64,000 nucleotides of DNA. It comes from Chlamydiota bacterium (lineage in GTDB: Bacteria > Auribacterota > Tritonobacteria > UBA1439). Under the pieces are notes generated by a model. The model was not told the DNA's origin. It saw only the letters and a list, made by a program, of their open reading frames with translations, and searched no databases. The position numbers and the translations under genes are program-made. Shown here one piece after another: positions 8,067 to 17,804 of the stretch; position 1 is the stretch's first letter, and each line of letters starts with the position of its first letter. The stretch spans positions 1 through 64,000 of the forward strand of contig JAAYCL010000015.1 in NCBI GenBank assembly GCA_012729785.1, written 5' to 3'.

Positions 8067-10283
8067 ATGCCCAGATTCGCATCCGTGGTGCTCGAGATCC
8101 CCGTCGATAAGCAGTTCGACTTCCTGGTGCCGCCCGAATTCGAGGGCGCGGTGGCGCCGGGGGTCCGGGTCCGCGTCCCGTTCCGCTCCCGCGGGCTGAG
8201 CGCCTACGTCGTCTCGGTCGCGGAGGGGAGACCGCACCCCGGCGCGAAGCCGATCCTGTCGGTCCGCGACAGGCGGCCGGTCATCGGCGAGCCGGTGATG
8301 CGGCTCGCGGAGTGGATGGCGTCGTACTACTACTGCCCCCTCCCCGCGGCCATCCGCTGCATCCTCCCCTCGGGCGTGCGGGCGGGGCTCGCCGGGAAGA
8401 CGCCGCTCTTCGCCGCGGCGGACCCGGCGCGCGTCATGGCGGAGGGCGGCGCCGCGGCGTTGCGCCCCCGCGCGCCGAAGCAGGCGCGGATCCTGGAGGA
8501 GCTCCTCGCGGGCGGAGGACCGCAGCCGGTGCAGACGCTCCTCCGGCGCGCCGGGGCGTCGCTCGCGGCGGCGCGCGCCCTCGAACGGAAAGGGCTCGTG
8601 ACCCTCGCGCGCCGCCGCGTCTTCCGCGACCCGTGGGCGGGCGGGGAGATCGTCGCCTCCGCGCCCCTCGCCCCCACGCCCGACCAGGCCCGCGCGCTCG
8701 TTTATACGGCCAAGGCGCTCGCCCAGCGGCGCTTCTCGGTGCTGCTCCTGCACGGGGTCACCGGGAGCGGCAAGACCGAGGTCTACCTCCAGGCGATCGA
8801 CGAGACGCTGAAGTTGGGCCGCGGGGCGATCATGCTCGTCCCGGAGATCGCCCTCACGCCGCAGACGGTGGAGGGGTTCAAGGCCCGCTTCGGCGCCAAC
8901 GTCGCGGTGCTCCACAGCCGTCTCTCCGCCGGCGAGCGGCTCGACGAATGGGAGAAGGTGCGGGACGGGAGGGCGCGGGTGGCGGTGGGGGCGCGCTCGG
9001 CGATCTTCGCCCCCGTGCCCGACCTCGGCCTGATCGTCGTGGACGAGGAGCACGAGCGCACCTACAAGCAGGAGGAGACCCCGCGTTACCACGCGCGCGA
9101 CGTGGCGGTGATGCGGGGGAAGATCGAGGGGGCCGTCGTCATCCTCGGTTCCGCCACCCCCTCCGTCGAGTCGTACCGGAACGCCCTCGCCGGCAAGTAC
9201 CGCCTCTTCCGGCTCCCGCGCAGGATCGAAAACCGCCCGCTCGCCCCGGTCACCATCGTGGATATGCGCCAGGAGATCAGGCGGGCGGGCAGGATGACCT
9301 TCTTCTCCCGCCGTCTCCTCTCGGCGATGGAGGACCGGCTGGAGAAGGGAGAGCAGATCATCCTCTTCCTGAACCGGCGGGGGTTCTCCCCGATCCTCTC
9401 CTGCCGCCGCTGCGGCTTCGTGCAGCGGTGCCCCGACTGCAGCATCTCGCTCACCGCGCACCGGGAGGGGGAGACGATGTGCTGCCATCTCTGCGGCTTC
9501 TCCGGGCGGACCCCCGCCCGCTGTCCGCAGTGCGGCTCCCCCGGCATCCGCTTCCCCGGCCTGGGGACGCAGAAGCTCGAGCTGATGGTGAAGAAACTCT
9601 TCCCCGGCCGGACGGTGGGCAGGATGGACGCGGACTCGATGGCGGGCAAGGACGCCCACGCGGAGACGCTCGGGGCGTTCAAGCGCGGGGAGATCCAGAT
9701 CCTGCTCGGCACGCAGATGATCGCCAAGGGGCTGCACTTCCCGAACGTGACGCTCGTCGGCGTCGTCTGCGCCGACACGGCGCTCAACCTTCCCGACTTC
9801 AGGGCGTCGGAGACCACCTTCCAGCACCTCACGCAGGTCGCCGGCAGGGCGGGGCGGGGCGCGGTGCCGGGCGAGGTGATCATCCAGACCTACGCCCCGG
9901 CGCACCCCGCCGTCACGGCCGCCGGCGGGCAGGATTTCGAGCTCTTCTACGCCAGGGAGATCGCCTTCCGGGAGGAGCTCGGCTACCCGCCGTTCAACCG
10001 TTTCGTCGCCGTGACGCTGCGGGGGAGGGGGGGGGAGGCGGTCCGCTGGTACAGCCGCCAGTTCGCCAAGGCGCTCGCGGCGGCGGCGACGCCGGGGATC
10101 AGGGTGCTCGGGCCGGCCCCCGCGCCCATCGCGCGCCTCAAGGGGCACTACCGCTGGCAGGTCGTCGTGCGCGGGAAGAGCGTCCCCGATATGAACGCCG
10201 TGCTGCGCGAGGTCACGGGGGGCCTGAAGCCGCCCAAGGGCATCCAGATTGTGGTGGATGCCGATCCGCTGGCGATGCTATAA
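8067..10283 (+). CDS. priA: Primosomal protein N' (replication restart helicase PriA)
   Basis: A 738-residue superfamily-2 helicase that reloads the replisome at stalled forks. The N-terminal 3'-DNA-binding domain begins MPRFASVVLEIPVDKQFDF. Walker A is GVTGSGKTEVY, Walker B is VVDEEHERTYKQ, and the SAT motif is ILGSATPSVESY. The zinc-binding insert has four paired cysteine motifs (CRRCGF, CPDC, CHLCGF, CPQCGS). Motif VI lies in QVAGRAGRG. Length is normal for the family. A purine-rich GGGAGGCGGTGAGAG precedes the ATG. It ends 45 bases before sdhC. Confidence 0.96.
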   Translation: MPRFASVVLEIPVDKQFDFLVPPEFEGAVAPGVRVRVPFRSRGLSAYVVSVAEGRPHPGAKPILSVRDRRPVIGEPVMRLAEWMASYYYCPLPAAIRCILPSGVRAGLAGKTPLFAAADPARVMAEGGAAALRPRAPKQARILEELLAGGGPQPVQTLLRRAGASLAAARALERKGLVTLARRRVFRDPWAGGEIVASAPLAPTPDQARALVYTAKALAQRRFSVLLLHGVTGSGKTEVYLQAIDETLKLGRGAIMLVPEIALTPQTVEGFKARFGANVAVLHSRLSAGERLDEWEKVRDGRARVAVGARSAIFAPVPDLGLIVVDEEHERTYKQEETPRYHARDVAVMRGKIEGAVVILGSATPSVESYRNALAGKYRLFRLPRRIENRPLAPVTIVDMRQEIRRAGRMTFFSRRLLSAMEDRLEKGEQIILFLNRRGFSPILSCRRCGFVQRCPDCSISLTAHREGETMCCHLCGFSGRTPARCPQCGSPGIRFPGLGTQKLELMVKKLFPGRTVGRMDADSMAGKDAHAETLGAFKRGEIQILLGTQMIAKGLHFPNVTLVGVVCADTALNLPDFRASETTFQHLTQVAGRAGRGAVPGEVIIQTYAPAHPAVTAAGGQDFELFYAREIAFREELGYPPFNRFVAVTLRGRGGEAVRWYSRQFAKALAAAATPGIRVLGPAPAPIARLKGHYRWQVVVRGKSVPDMNAVLREVTGGLKPPKGIQIVVDADPLAML

Positions 10284-10328
10284 TAAACCTCCGCGTTTCC
10301 GTGCGCCCCCGGCGGGGCGGCGGGGCGG

Positions 10329-10691
10329 ATGAGGCCGATGAGACGATACCGTTACCGCTGGGGCGAAGGGCTCTGGGCGCATTTCTTTCACCGCGTCTCG
10401 GGGATCGCCCTCGTGGCGTACCTCTCCATGCACATCTGGGTGATCCACCATCTCCAGAAGGGACCGGCGGCCTACGACCGCCTGATGGAGACGCTCTCGG
10501 GGCCCCTCTTCAGGGTGGGCGAGGCGTTTCTGCTCGCGGCGGTGCTCTACCACGGCCTCAACGGCCTGCGCATCGCCGCGATGGACGCCGGCATCGGGAT
10601 GCGGGCGCACCGGGCGACCTACCGGGTCGTCTTCGCCGTCTGCGCCGTCGTCGGCATCGCGGGCGGGATCGCGCTGGTGTTCTTCCCATGA
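10329..10691 (+). CDS. sdhC: Succinate dehydrogenase/fumarate reductase cytochrome b subunit (SdhC)
   Basis: A 120-residue inner-membrane anchor with three predicted membrane helices. [21 protein letters not shown] is the signature helix for quinone and haem contact, and [11 protein letters not shown] carries the second conserved histidine region. An alternative start is the ATG at 10338. The stop overlaps the sdhD start (ATGA at 10688-10691), so the two are translationally coupled. Together with sdhD it anchors the SdhAB catalytic dimer and passes electrons to or from quinone. Confidence 0.88.
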   Translation: MRPMRRYRYRWGEGLWAHFFHRVSGIALVAYLSMHIWVIHHLQKGPAAYDRLMETLSGPLFRVGEAFLLAAVLYHGLNGLRIAAMDAGIGMRAHRATYRVVFAVCAVVGIAGGIALVFFP

Positions 10692-11029
10692 GCAGAACCG
10701 GATCGACCGGGTGGCTTCTGCAGCGGGCGAGCGGACTGCTCCTGTTCGCGCTCGTCATCGCGCACTTCGTGTTGACGCATTTCATGGGGCCGGAGAAGCG
10801 GTTGTACGCCGACGTGGCCCGCAGGTTCGCCGACCCGCTCTGGAAGGCGTTCGATCTCGGCCTGCTCACGCTCGCCCTCGCGCACGGCTGGTACGGGATC
10901 TGGGGGATCGCGCAGGATTATCTCAAAAGCGGCGCCGCGCGCGTGCTGGCCCTCGTCTGCTGCCTGACGGCGGCGCTGGCTCTCTTCTCCCTCGGCGCCG
11001 TGACGATCCTGACGTTCAGGGCGGTCTGA
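10688..11029 (+). CDS. sdhD: Succinate dehydrogenase membrane anchor subunit (SdhD)
   Basis: A 113-residue protein with three membrane helices. [20 protein letters not shown] matches the first anchor helix, and [15 protein letters not shown] matches the SdhD pattern His-x2-Gly-x-Trp...Asp-Tyr that supplies the haem histidine and a quinone-site tyrosine. Its ATG lies inside the sdhC stop region. The presence of two separate short anchors groups this enzyme with the E. coli-like SdhCD layout rather than with single-anchor fumarate reductases. Confidence 0.88.
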   Translation: MSRTGSTGWLLQRASGLLLFALVIAHFVLTHFMGPEKRLYADVARRFADPLWKAFDLGLLTLALAHGWYGIWGIAQDYLKSGAARVLALVCCLTAALALFSLGAVTILTFRAV

Positions 11030-11043
11030 GGACCGGGTGCCCA

Positions 11044-12750
11044 ATGCACCACCATCGCTACGAAACGGTGATCATCGGCGCGGGGCTGGCCGGGATGCGC
11101 GCGGCGCTCGAGGCGCAGGCGGCGGGGAGCTGCTGCGTGCTGACGAAGGTGTTCCCCACGCGGTCGCACTCCGGGGCCGCCCAGGGCGGCATCGCCGCCT
11201 CGCTCGGCAACGCGGCCGTCGACGGGTGGGAGGCGCACCTGTTCGACACCGTCAAGGGGAGCGACTACCTCGCCGATCAGGACGCCGCGGAGATCTTGGT
11301 GAAGGAGGCGCCCCGCGCGATTGTCGAACTCGAGCATATGGGGGTCCCGTTCAGCCGCACCGACGACGGGCGCATCGCCCAGCGCGCCTTCGGGGGGCAC
11401 TCCAGCCCGCGCGCCTGCTACGCGGCAGACCTCACCGGCCACGTCATCCTCCACACCCTCTACGAGCGGTGTCTCCGGCGCGCGGTGGCGTTCCATTCCG
11501 AGTACCTGGTGCTCTCCCTCCTCGTGGAGGGGGACCGGTGCGCGGGGGTCGTCGCGATGGACCTCCTCACCGGCGGTCTCCACCTCTTCGAGGCGCGGGC
11601 GGTCGTCTTCGCCACCGGGGGGTACGGGCGGGCGTTCAAGATCACCTCGAACGCGCACGCGAACACCGGGGACGGCCTGAGCATGGTCTACCGGGCGGGG
11701 CTGCCGATCGAGGATATGGAGTTCGTGCAGTTCCACCCGACCGGGTTCTACCCGAGCGGCATCCTTGTCACCGAGGGGGCGCGGGGCGAGGGGGCCTACA
11801 TCCTCAACGCCGCGGGCGAGCGCCTGATGAAGCGCTACGCCCCGGACCGGATGGAGCTCGCTCCGCGCGACGTGACCTCCCGGGCCATCCAGACCGAGAT
11901 CGACGCGGGGCGCGGCATCGGCGGGGGCGCCTATGTGCACCTCGATCTCAGGCACCTGGGCGCGGAGAAGATACGGAAGCGGCTCCCGCAGATCCTCGAC
12001 CTCGCGATGCGTTTCTCGGCGGTCGACGCGCTGAAGAGCCCGATACCGATCCAGCCGACCGCGCACTACTCGATGGGCGGCATCCCGACGGACAACGACG
12101 GGCGCGTGCGTGTCGACGCCGGGGGGGGGACGATGAAGGGGCTCTACGCGTGCGGCGAGTGCGCCTGCGTCTCGGTGCACGGGGCGAACCGCCTCGGCTG
12201 CAACTCGCTCCTCGAGGCGGTCGTCTTCGGGCGGCGCGCCGGCCTGGCGGTCTGCGCGGATCTCCCCTCCCTCGGGCGCGCGGAGGCCCCTCCCCGCGGC
12301 GCGGAGGCGGTGGAGAAGGAGCTCGCGGCTTTCCTCGACCGGCGGGGGACGGAGTCGCTCTCGGCGATCCGGGACGAGCTCCAGGAGGGGATGCAGAGGA
12401 ACTGCGGGATATTCAGGTCCGAGAAGCCGCTCGGCGCGCAGCTCGACGCCGTGCGCGGGCTTCAGGAGCGCTTCACGCGCGTCCCGCTCTCCGACCGCGG
12501 CAGGAGGTTCAACACCGAGCTCGTCGAGCTCCTCGAGCTGCGCTCCCTGCTCGACTTCGCCGAGGTGATCGTCGCCGGCGCGCTCGCCCGGAGGGAGAGC
12601 CGGGGGGCCCACTCGCGCACGGACTTCCCCGCGCGCGACGACGCCGGCTGGCTGGCGCACTCGTTCGCGCGGCGCGGACCGGACGGGCCCGCGTTCGACT
12701 ACGCGCCGGTGCGCATCACGAGGCACCGGCCCAAGGAGAGAACGTACTGA
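11044..12750 (+). CDS. sdhA: Succinate dehydrogenase/fumarate reductase flavoprotein subunit (SdhA)
   Basis: A 568-residue FAD-containing catalytic subunit. The dinucleotide motif is [10 protein letters not shown] (about 12-21). The FAD-linking histidine is H42 in [10 protein letters not shown]. The substrate site is spread over [31 protein letters not shown] and the [10 protein letters not shown] segment. [13 protein letters not shown] is near the C-terminal third. The ATG at 11044 is chosen because it starts directly at the Rossmann strand; the upstream open frame overlaps sdhD. Sequence alone does not decide whether the complex mainly oxidises succinate or reduces fumarate. Confidence 0.95.
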   Translation: MHHHRYETVIIGAGLAGMRAALEAQAAGSCCVLTKVFPTRSHSGAAQGGIAASLGNAAVDGWEAHLFDTVKGSDYLADQDAAEILVKEAPRAIVELEHMGVPFSRTDDGRIAQRAFGGHSSPRACYAADLTGHVILHTLYERCLRRAVAFHSEYLVLSLLVEGDRCAGVVAMDLLTGGLHLFEARAVVFATGGYGRAFKITSNAHANTGDGLSMVYRAGLPIEDMEFVQFHPTGFYPSGILVTEGARGEGAYILNAAGERLMKRYAPDRMELAPRDVTSRAIQTEIDAGRGIGGGAYVHLDLRHLGAEKIRKRLPQILDLAMRFSAVDALKSPIPIQPTAHYSMGGIPTDNDGRVRVDAGGGTMKGLYACGECACVSVHGANRLGCNSLLEAVVFGRRAGLAVCADLPSLGRAEAPPRGAEAVEKELAAFLDRRGTESLSAIRDELQEGMQRNCGIFRSEKPLGAQLDAVRGLQERFTRVPLSDRGRRFNTELVELLELRSLLDFAEVIVAGALARRESRGAHSRTDFPARDDAGWLAHSFARRGPDGPAFDYAPVRITRHRPKERTY

Positions 12751-12772
12751 TGGGGCTTCCCCGGAGGGGCAG

Positions 12773-13489
12773 GTGACCGAATCGCTGGGCGGCTACTCGT
12801 TCAAGGTGTTCCGGTACGACCCCGACAAGGGGCCGCGGCACCGCTACGACACCTTCGAGCTCGAAGTGGAGCGGGGGATGACGGTGCTCGACTGCCTCCA
12901 GAGGATCAAGGCGACCCTGGACGGGACGCTCACCTTCCGCCGCTCCTGCCGCAGCGCCATCTGCGGGTCGTGCGCGATGAACATCAACGGCAAAAACGAC
13001 CTCGCATGCCACCTGCAGGTGGCGGGGCTCACGGGGCGGCGGGTGACGGTCGACCCGCTGCCGGGCTACCCGGTGATCAAAGACCTGGTCGTGGATATGG
13101 AGGAGTTCTACCGGTCGATCGAAAAGGTGATGCCGTGGCTGGTGCGCACCTCGCCGTTCCCGGACCGGGAACTGCCCCAGTCCCCGGAGGAGCGCGACCG
13201 CATCGACCTGGCCGTCAACTGCATCCTCTGCGGGAGCTGCACCTCCTCCTGTCCCTCGTTCTGGTTCAATCCCGACTACCTGGCGCCGGGGGCGCTCCTG
13301 AAGGCGTTCCGGTTCGTCTTCGACAGCCGGGACGAGGCCGGCGCCGAGCGCCTCGCCCTCGTCGACGGCCCCCGCGGCGTCTGGCGCTGCCGGACGATCT
13401 TCAACTGCGAGGAGGCGTGCCCGAAACTCCTCAGACCGAACGAGGCGATCGCCGCGCTCAAGCGGGAGATACTGAAGAGGTCGGTCTGA
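12773..13489 (+). CDS. sdhB: Succinate dehydrogenase/fumarate reductase iron-sulfur subunit (SdhB)
   Basis: A 238-residue electron-transfer subunit starting with GTG at 12773, with GGAGG at 12763-12767. The N-terminal ferredoxin-like domain binds a [2Fe-2S] cluster through CRSAICGSC. The C-terminal domain carries CILCGSCTSSCPSF and CRTIFNCEEACPK for the [4Fe-4S] and [3Fe-4S] clusters. It is separated by 22 bases from sdhA and completes the order sdhCDAB. It links FADH2 in SdhA to quinone at the SdhCD anchor. Confidence 0.95.
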   Translation: MTESLGGYSFKVFRYDPDKGPRHRYDTFELEVERGMTVLDCLQRIKATLDGTLTFRRSCRSAICGSCAMNINGKNDLACHLQVAGLTGRRVTVDPLPGYPVIKDLVVDMEEFYRSIEKVMPWLVRTSPFPDRELPQSPEERDRIDLAVNCILCGSCTSSCPSFWFNPDYLAPGALLKAFRFVFDSRDEAGAERLALVDGPRGVWRCRTIFNCEEACPKLLRPNEAIAALKREILKRSV

Positions 13490-13517
13490 CGGCGGGCGCG
13501 GGGGCGAGGGGGGTACA

Positions 13518-15299
13518 GTGAACAGAGGCGGCGCCACTGAGGCGGGGGGGGTGCGGGACGTCGAGGAACCGGAGCTGTTCCGCGACCTGTTCCCCTACGA
13601 CGAGGTCCCGCGCGTGGGGTTCGAGGGGGAGGCGGTCCCGCTCGACATCCCGCGGGAGTTCTGGATCACCGACACGACGTTCAGGGACGGGCAGCAGTCG
13701 CGCCCGCCGTACACGGCCGCGCAGATCGCCCGGATCTACGGGATGCTGCACGAGCTGGACGGGGGGAGCGGGCTCATCCGGCAGTGCGAGTTCTTCCTCT
13801 ACAGCCCGCAGGACCAGGAGGCGGTGCGCCGCTGCCTCGCCCTCGGCCACCGGTTCCCCGAGGTGACCGGCTGGATCAGGGCGAAGAAGGAGGATTTCCG
13901 GCTCGTCCGCGAGATGGGGCTGAAGGAGACGGGCATCCTCACCTCCTGTTCCGACTACCATATCTTCCTCAAGCTCAACTGGACGAGGAGGCAGGCGGCC
14001 GAGAACTACCTCGGCATCGTCCGGGCGGCGCTCGAGGCGGGCGTCATCCCGCGCTGCCACCTGGAGGATATCACCCGCGCCGATTTCCACGGGTTCGTCG
14101 TGCCGTTCGTGCAGGCGCTGATGCGCCTCTCCGAGGAGAGCGGCATCCCGGTCAAGGTGCGCGCCTGCGATACGCTCGGGTACGGGGTGCCGTTCGCCCA
14201 TGCGGCGCTCCCGAGGAGCGTCCCGCGCCTCATCCACGGCCTGCGCCGCGAGGCCGGCGTGCCGCCCGCGCGACTCGAATGGCACGGGCACAACGACTTC
14301 CACAAGGTGCTGGCGAACGCCGTCGCGGCCTGGCTGCACGGTTGCGCCGCCGCGAACGGGGCCCTGCTGGGCTTCGGCGAGCGGACCGGAAACCCCCCGC
14401 TCGAGGGGCTCGTGATGGACTACCTCTCCCTTCGCGGCCGCCCCGCGGGGGTCGACACCTCGGTGATCACGAAGATCGCCCGCTACTTCCAGGACGAGCT
14501 CGGCGTGCAGGTGCCCCCGAACTACCCGTTCGTCGGCCTGGACTTCAACACCACCCGCGCCGGGATCCACGCCGACGGCGCGCTCAAGCACGAGGAGATC
14601 TACAACGCCTTCGACACGGTGAAGCTTCTCAAGAGGCCGGTCAGGGTGAGCATCGCCGACAAGTCGGGCGTGGCGGGGATCGCCTACTGGGTCGACTCCT
14701 ACCTCGGGCTCGAGGGCGACCGGCGCATCGACAAGCGCGAGCCGGGCCTGATGAAGATGAAGAAGTGGGTCGACGAGCAGTACGCGGCGCGGCGGACCAC
14801 CTGCATCTCCGACGAGGAGATGCTCCACCTCGCCCGCCTGCACCTTCCGCACCTGTTCGCGTCGGACTTCGACCGTCTGAAGACCCGCGTACGGGCGATC
14901 GCGCAGCGGCTGGTGGAGAAGGTGACGGAGTGCGACGAGGTCTGCTCCATGGACGGGGCGAGGATGCAGCCGGTGCTTTCGCGGATGCTCGAGGACCACC
15001 CGTTCATCAAGTACCTCTACGTGACCGACACCGCGGGCAGGAAGATCACCCCGAACATCGTCAGGGCGTTCGACCAGGAGAAGTACGACGCCTACTTCAC
15101 CCCCGGCTTCGACTTCTCGAACCGGGACTGGTTCAAGGGGCCGATGCGGACGGGGAAGACGCACGTGAGCGATTTCTACACCTCGCTGCTGGACGGGGCG
15201 CTGGGCATCACCGTGTCGGCGCCGATACGCGGGGCGCACGGGGCAGTCGTCGGGGTCTTCGGCATCGACATCCTCTTCGAGGATATCGCCAAGATATAG
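13518..15299 (+). CDS. DRE-TIM (HMGL-like) acyl-CoA condensing enzyme fused to a C-terminal Cache-like domain; candidate Re-citrate synthase
   Basis: A 593-residue protein beginning with GTG (GA/G-rich ribosome site at 13505-13513). Residues about 48-400 form a TIM barrel of the isopropylmalate/homocitrate synthase family: DTTFRDGQQ at 52-60, the HGHNDFHK metal ligands at about 255-262, GFGERTGNPP, and the conserved NTTRAGIHADG. Residues about 455-593 are not the LeuA regulatory domain. They look like a PDC/Cache sensor fold (FIKYLYVTDTAGR, then FSNRDWFKGP and the VFGIDILFEDI strand). No signal peptide or membrane helix is seen, so this would be a cytosolic Cache. Position 28 bases after sdhB suggests a TCA-cycle role, and Re-citrate synthases come from this superfamily. 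Homocitrate or isopropylmalate synthase remains possible. Confidence 0.65.
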   Translation: MNRGGATEAGGVRDVEEPELFRDLFPYDEVPRVGFEGEAVPLDIPREFWITDTTFRDGQQSRPPYTAAQIARIYGMLHELDGGSGLIRQCEFFLYSPQDQEAVRRCLALGHRFPEVTGWIRAKKEDFRLVREMGLKETGILTSCSDYHIFLKLNWTRRQAAENYLGIVRAALEAGVIPRCHLEDITRADFHGFVVPFVQALMRLSEESGIPVKVRACDTLGYGVPFAHAALPRSVPRLIHGLRREAGVPPARLEWHGHNDFHKVLANAVAAWLHGCAAANGALLGFGERTGNPPLEGLVMDYLSLRGRPAGVDTSVITKIARYFQDELGVQVPPNYPFVGLDFNTTRAGIHADGALKHEEIYNAFDTVKLLKRPVRVSIADKSGVAGIAYWVDSYLGLEGDRRIDKREPGLMKMKKWVDEQYAARRTTCISDEEMLHLARLHLPHLFASDFDRLKTRVRAIAQRLVEKVTECDEVCSMDGARMQPVLSRMLEDHPFIKYLYVTDTAGRKITPNIVRAFDQEKYDAYFTPGFDFSNRDWFKGPMRTGKTHVSDFYTSLLDGALGITVSAPIRGAHGAVVGVFGIDILFEDIAKI

Positions 15300-15308
15300 G
15301 ACATCGCC

Positions 15309-15956
15309 ATGGAAAAGACGACCGGGGGGAGACTGCTGCTCCAGCGCATGCTGAGGCCGTTCTTCAGGGCGTTCTTCCGTCTCTGCGCGCGCGTGGAGTT
15401 GCAGGATTTCGAGAACCTGCCCGATCCGCCGTACATCCTTTTCTCGAACCATCTCTCCTGGTTCGATCCCCCGTTCGTGGTATGCTTCATGTCGGTCCCG
15501 GTGCATATCATGGCGATGGAGGGGCTGTTCAAATTCCCCCCGCTCGGTTTCCTGTTCCGGCGGGTGGGGGCGATCCCCGTGAGCCGCGGCAGCCTCGACC
15601 GGAGGGCGGTCGAGGAGGCGGTCGAGACGCTGGCGGCCGGCGGCGTGCTGCTCATCTTCCCCGAGGGCGGCATCCGGCGCCTCGAGAAGGGGGATCAGCT
15701 CAGGCCGGGGTTGAGCCTCATCGCCCAGCGGACGAACGTGCCGCTCGTGCCGGTCGGGATCTCCGGGTGCAGGGACCTGTATCGGCCGCTGACGGTGCTG
15801 CGCAGGGGCGTGCGGCTCACGATCAGGATAGGCAGGCCGTTCATGCTCGACGCGGTGTCCCCCCTCCGGGGGAAGAAGATGCGGCAGGCGGTGATGGGGC
15901 GCGTCAGGGCGGAGCTGTGCGCCTTGACGCGCGACGCGGCAGACCGCGCGCAGTGA
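15309..15956 (+). CDS. plsC: 1-acyl-sn-glycerol-3-phosphate acyltransferase (PlsC family)
   Basis: A 215-residue membrane-associated acyltransferase predicted to make phosphatidic acid. The catalytic His-x4-Asp motif is SNHLSWFDPP. The acceptor-binding motif is FPEGGIRRLEKG, with VPLVPVGISG after it. Its length is that of a short PlsC. It starts 9 bases after the Cache-fusion gene, whose stop is immediately upstream, so the two are probably co-transcribed. Ornithine-lipid or other lyso-lipid acyltransferases share the same motifs. Confidence 0.85.
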   Translation: MEKTTGGRLLLQRMLRPFFRAFFRLCARVELQDFENLPDPPYILFSNHLSWFDPPFVVCFMSVPVHIMAMEGLFKFPPLGFLFRRVGAIPVSRGSLDRRAVEEAVETLAAGGVLLIFPEGGIRRLEKGDQLRPGLSLIAQRTNVPLVPVGISGCRDLYRPLTVLRRGVRLTIRIGRPFMLDAVSPLRGKKMRQAVMGRVRAELCALTRDAADRAQ

Positions 15957-15966
15957 GGAAACGTCG

Positions 15967-17754
15967 ATGGCAATCTCCTTCACCAAGAAGGTCATCATCG
16001 TCACCGCCGCACTCATGCTCGTGCTGCTGCTGCTGACCTTCAAGGCAATCATGATCCGCCAGCAGCGGCTGGACTGGCTGCAGACCCTGAACCGGGAGCT
16101 CGCGCCGGATTCGCCCGAGGCGCAGGCGCCGGTGTCGGCGGCGCCGGCCTCCCCGGACCCGCTCGTCCCGCTGTTCGACGCCGCCGAGCCGACCCCCGCT
16201 TCGCCGCCGGGCACGGAGGAGAACGAGATCGACCGCGGGATCTCGGCGGTCCTCTTCGCCCTCGCCGGCTTCAGCAACTACGCCCCTGCGCGCCGCGCCG
16301 CCGCCGAGGAGGAGTTCGGGGCGCAGTTCGAGTCCCTGATCGGGAAGGCCGCGGCCGCCGAGCGGGCCGGCAATTCGAGCGAGGTGCTGAGGAAGCTTGA
16401 AACGCTCTTCCAGAAGATGGACTGCCTCGGCTACCCGTTCCAATTCCAGGCCACCCCCGCGCGCGACCGGTTCGTCGCCCGTATCTCCGCGGGCTGGCCG
16501 AAGCTCCCCTACGTGTGCCGGTGGGCCTGCATCAGGATGCTGGGCATCGTGGGAGGAGACGGGGCGCGCGGCACCCTCCGGACGGCGATGGCCGGCGGGG
16601 TGTTCGAGGACGAGGCCGCGGCGGCGCTCCTGCGGACCGGGGACCCCGAAGCCCTCCCGGTGTTGATCGACTACATCGCCCGCGGCCGGATAAAGGGCGA
16701 CCGCTACCGGGAGATCCGCGAGGCGGTGCAGCGCTCGGAGGACCCGAGGGTGATGGAGGGGCTGATCGGCCTGCTCGACAGCGCCGACCCGTCCATCCGC
16801 TCGGCGGCCCTGCTGCTCGTCGAGGAGTACGCCCGCCAGTCGCGGACGGCGCCGAAGGAGACCAGTCCCTCCGACCGCCAGCTCCAGGAGAAGTGGGCGC
16901 ACTGGTGGCGGGAGGCTTCGGGATCGTACCGCCCCCTGCCAGAGGACGGGAGGGGGATCGTCGCCTTGACCCTCATCACCGGGTGGGATTTCCTTCCGAA
17001 AAGCGGCCCGTTCGCCAAGGCGAGCTTCTTCGAGCTCAGCAAGGAGATCGACGCCTGTTTCCGCGACCTGCGGTCTTTGGATCTGTCCGTCCACCGCCGG
17101 GGGGAGCTCTCCCTCTACCGCATCGTCCGCCTGATGGTGGAGCACTACGAGGCGGGGGGCACGCCCGTCCGGCAGATGCTCGACCAGTATCTCGCCGTCT
17201 GCACCGGCGAGGCGCAGAAGGTCTGTCTGCGGCAGGGATTCCCCGACTCCGCGGAGCGGACCGCCTTTCTCCGGTGGGTGGAGGGCTGGATGGAGAAGGG
17301 GAAGCTGCCGGTGACCGTGTTCCTGGTCCGCCTGGCGGGGATATGCGGGGACAAGGGGAGCTCCGCCGCGCTGCTGCGCTACGCGCAGTCGTGGGTCCCC
17401 GAGGTGCGGCGCGCCGCGGCGATGTCCCTGGGGCTGCTCGGCGAACCGTGGGCCGTCGATGAGATCGCGAAGATGCTCTCCCTGAAGGATATCCCGTGGG
17501 ACGAGGGGGAGAGGATGGTGGTCGGCCTCGAACGCATCGGCAACGACAAGGCGATCGAAACGCTGCTCCTCGTCCTCGCCAGGGCGAAATCGATCCTCGC
17601 GTACCAGGCGTACCTCTCGCTGCGGCGGATCCGGCGGGAGCCGTCGAAGGAGATCTCCCTCGAGGAGTTCGAGCAGCGGCGGGAGGGAGTCGCCGAGGAA
17701 TACGAGCGGTGGTTGAGATCAAAGCGGGAGAGGAAGCGGCAGAAGCAGGGCTGA
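15967..17754 (+). CDS. Single-pass membrane protein with HEAT-like repeats, function unknown
   Basis: A 595-residue protein. Residues about 8-27 form one N-terminal membrane helix (VIIVTAALMLVLLLLTF). A Pro/Ala-rich linker follows (about 50-85), then a helical repeat region. Repeats resembling HEAT units include VMEGLIGLLDSADPSIRSAA (about 256-275) and SSAALLRYAQSWVPEVRRAA (about 463-482). The C-terminal end is strongly basic (RWLRSKRERKRQKQG). No catalytic motif was recognised. HEAT arrays usually bind other proteins, so a scaffold at the inner membrane is plausible. It follows plsC by 10 bases. Confidence 0.7.
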   Translation: MAISFTKKVIIVTAALMLVLLLLTFKAIMIRQQRLDWLQTLNRELAPDSPEAQAPVSAAPASPDPLVPLFDAAEPTPASPPGTEENEIDRGISAVLFALAGFSNYAPARRAAAEEEFGAQFESLIGKAAAAERAGNSSEVLRKLETLFQKMDCLGYPFQFQATPARDRFVARISAGWPKLPYVCRWACIRMLGIVGGDGARGTLRTAMAGGVFEDEAAAALLRTGDPEALPVLIDYIARGRIKGDRYREIREAVQRSEDPRVMEGLIGLLDSADPSIRSAALLLVEEYARQSRTAPKETSPSDRQLQEKWAHWWREASGSYRPLPEDGRGIVALTLITGWDFLPKSGPFAKASFFELSKEIDACFRDLRSLDLSVHRRGELSLYRIVRLMVEHYEAGGTPVRQMLDQYLAVCTGEAQKVCLRQGFPDSAERTAFLRWVEGWMEKGKLPVTVFLVRLAGICGDKGSSAALLRYAQSWVPEVRRAAAMSLGLLGEPWAVDEIAKMLSLKDIPWDEGERMVVGLERIGNDKAIETLLLVLARAKSILAYQAYLSLRRIRREPSKEISLEEFEQRREGVAEEYERWLRSKRERKRQKQG

Positions 17755-17804
17755 CGCCGATCGCGTCCGACGGCGGTGGCGCCCCATACACGCGGAGGGA
17801 CCGA

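Noticed and set aside
8312-11029. 905-residue + strand frame across priA and sdhC
   Set aside because: Only its last 113 residues (from 10688) are real (SdhD); the remainder is an out-of-frame reading of priA.
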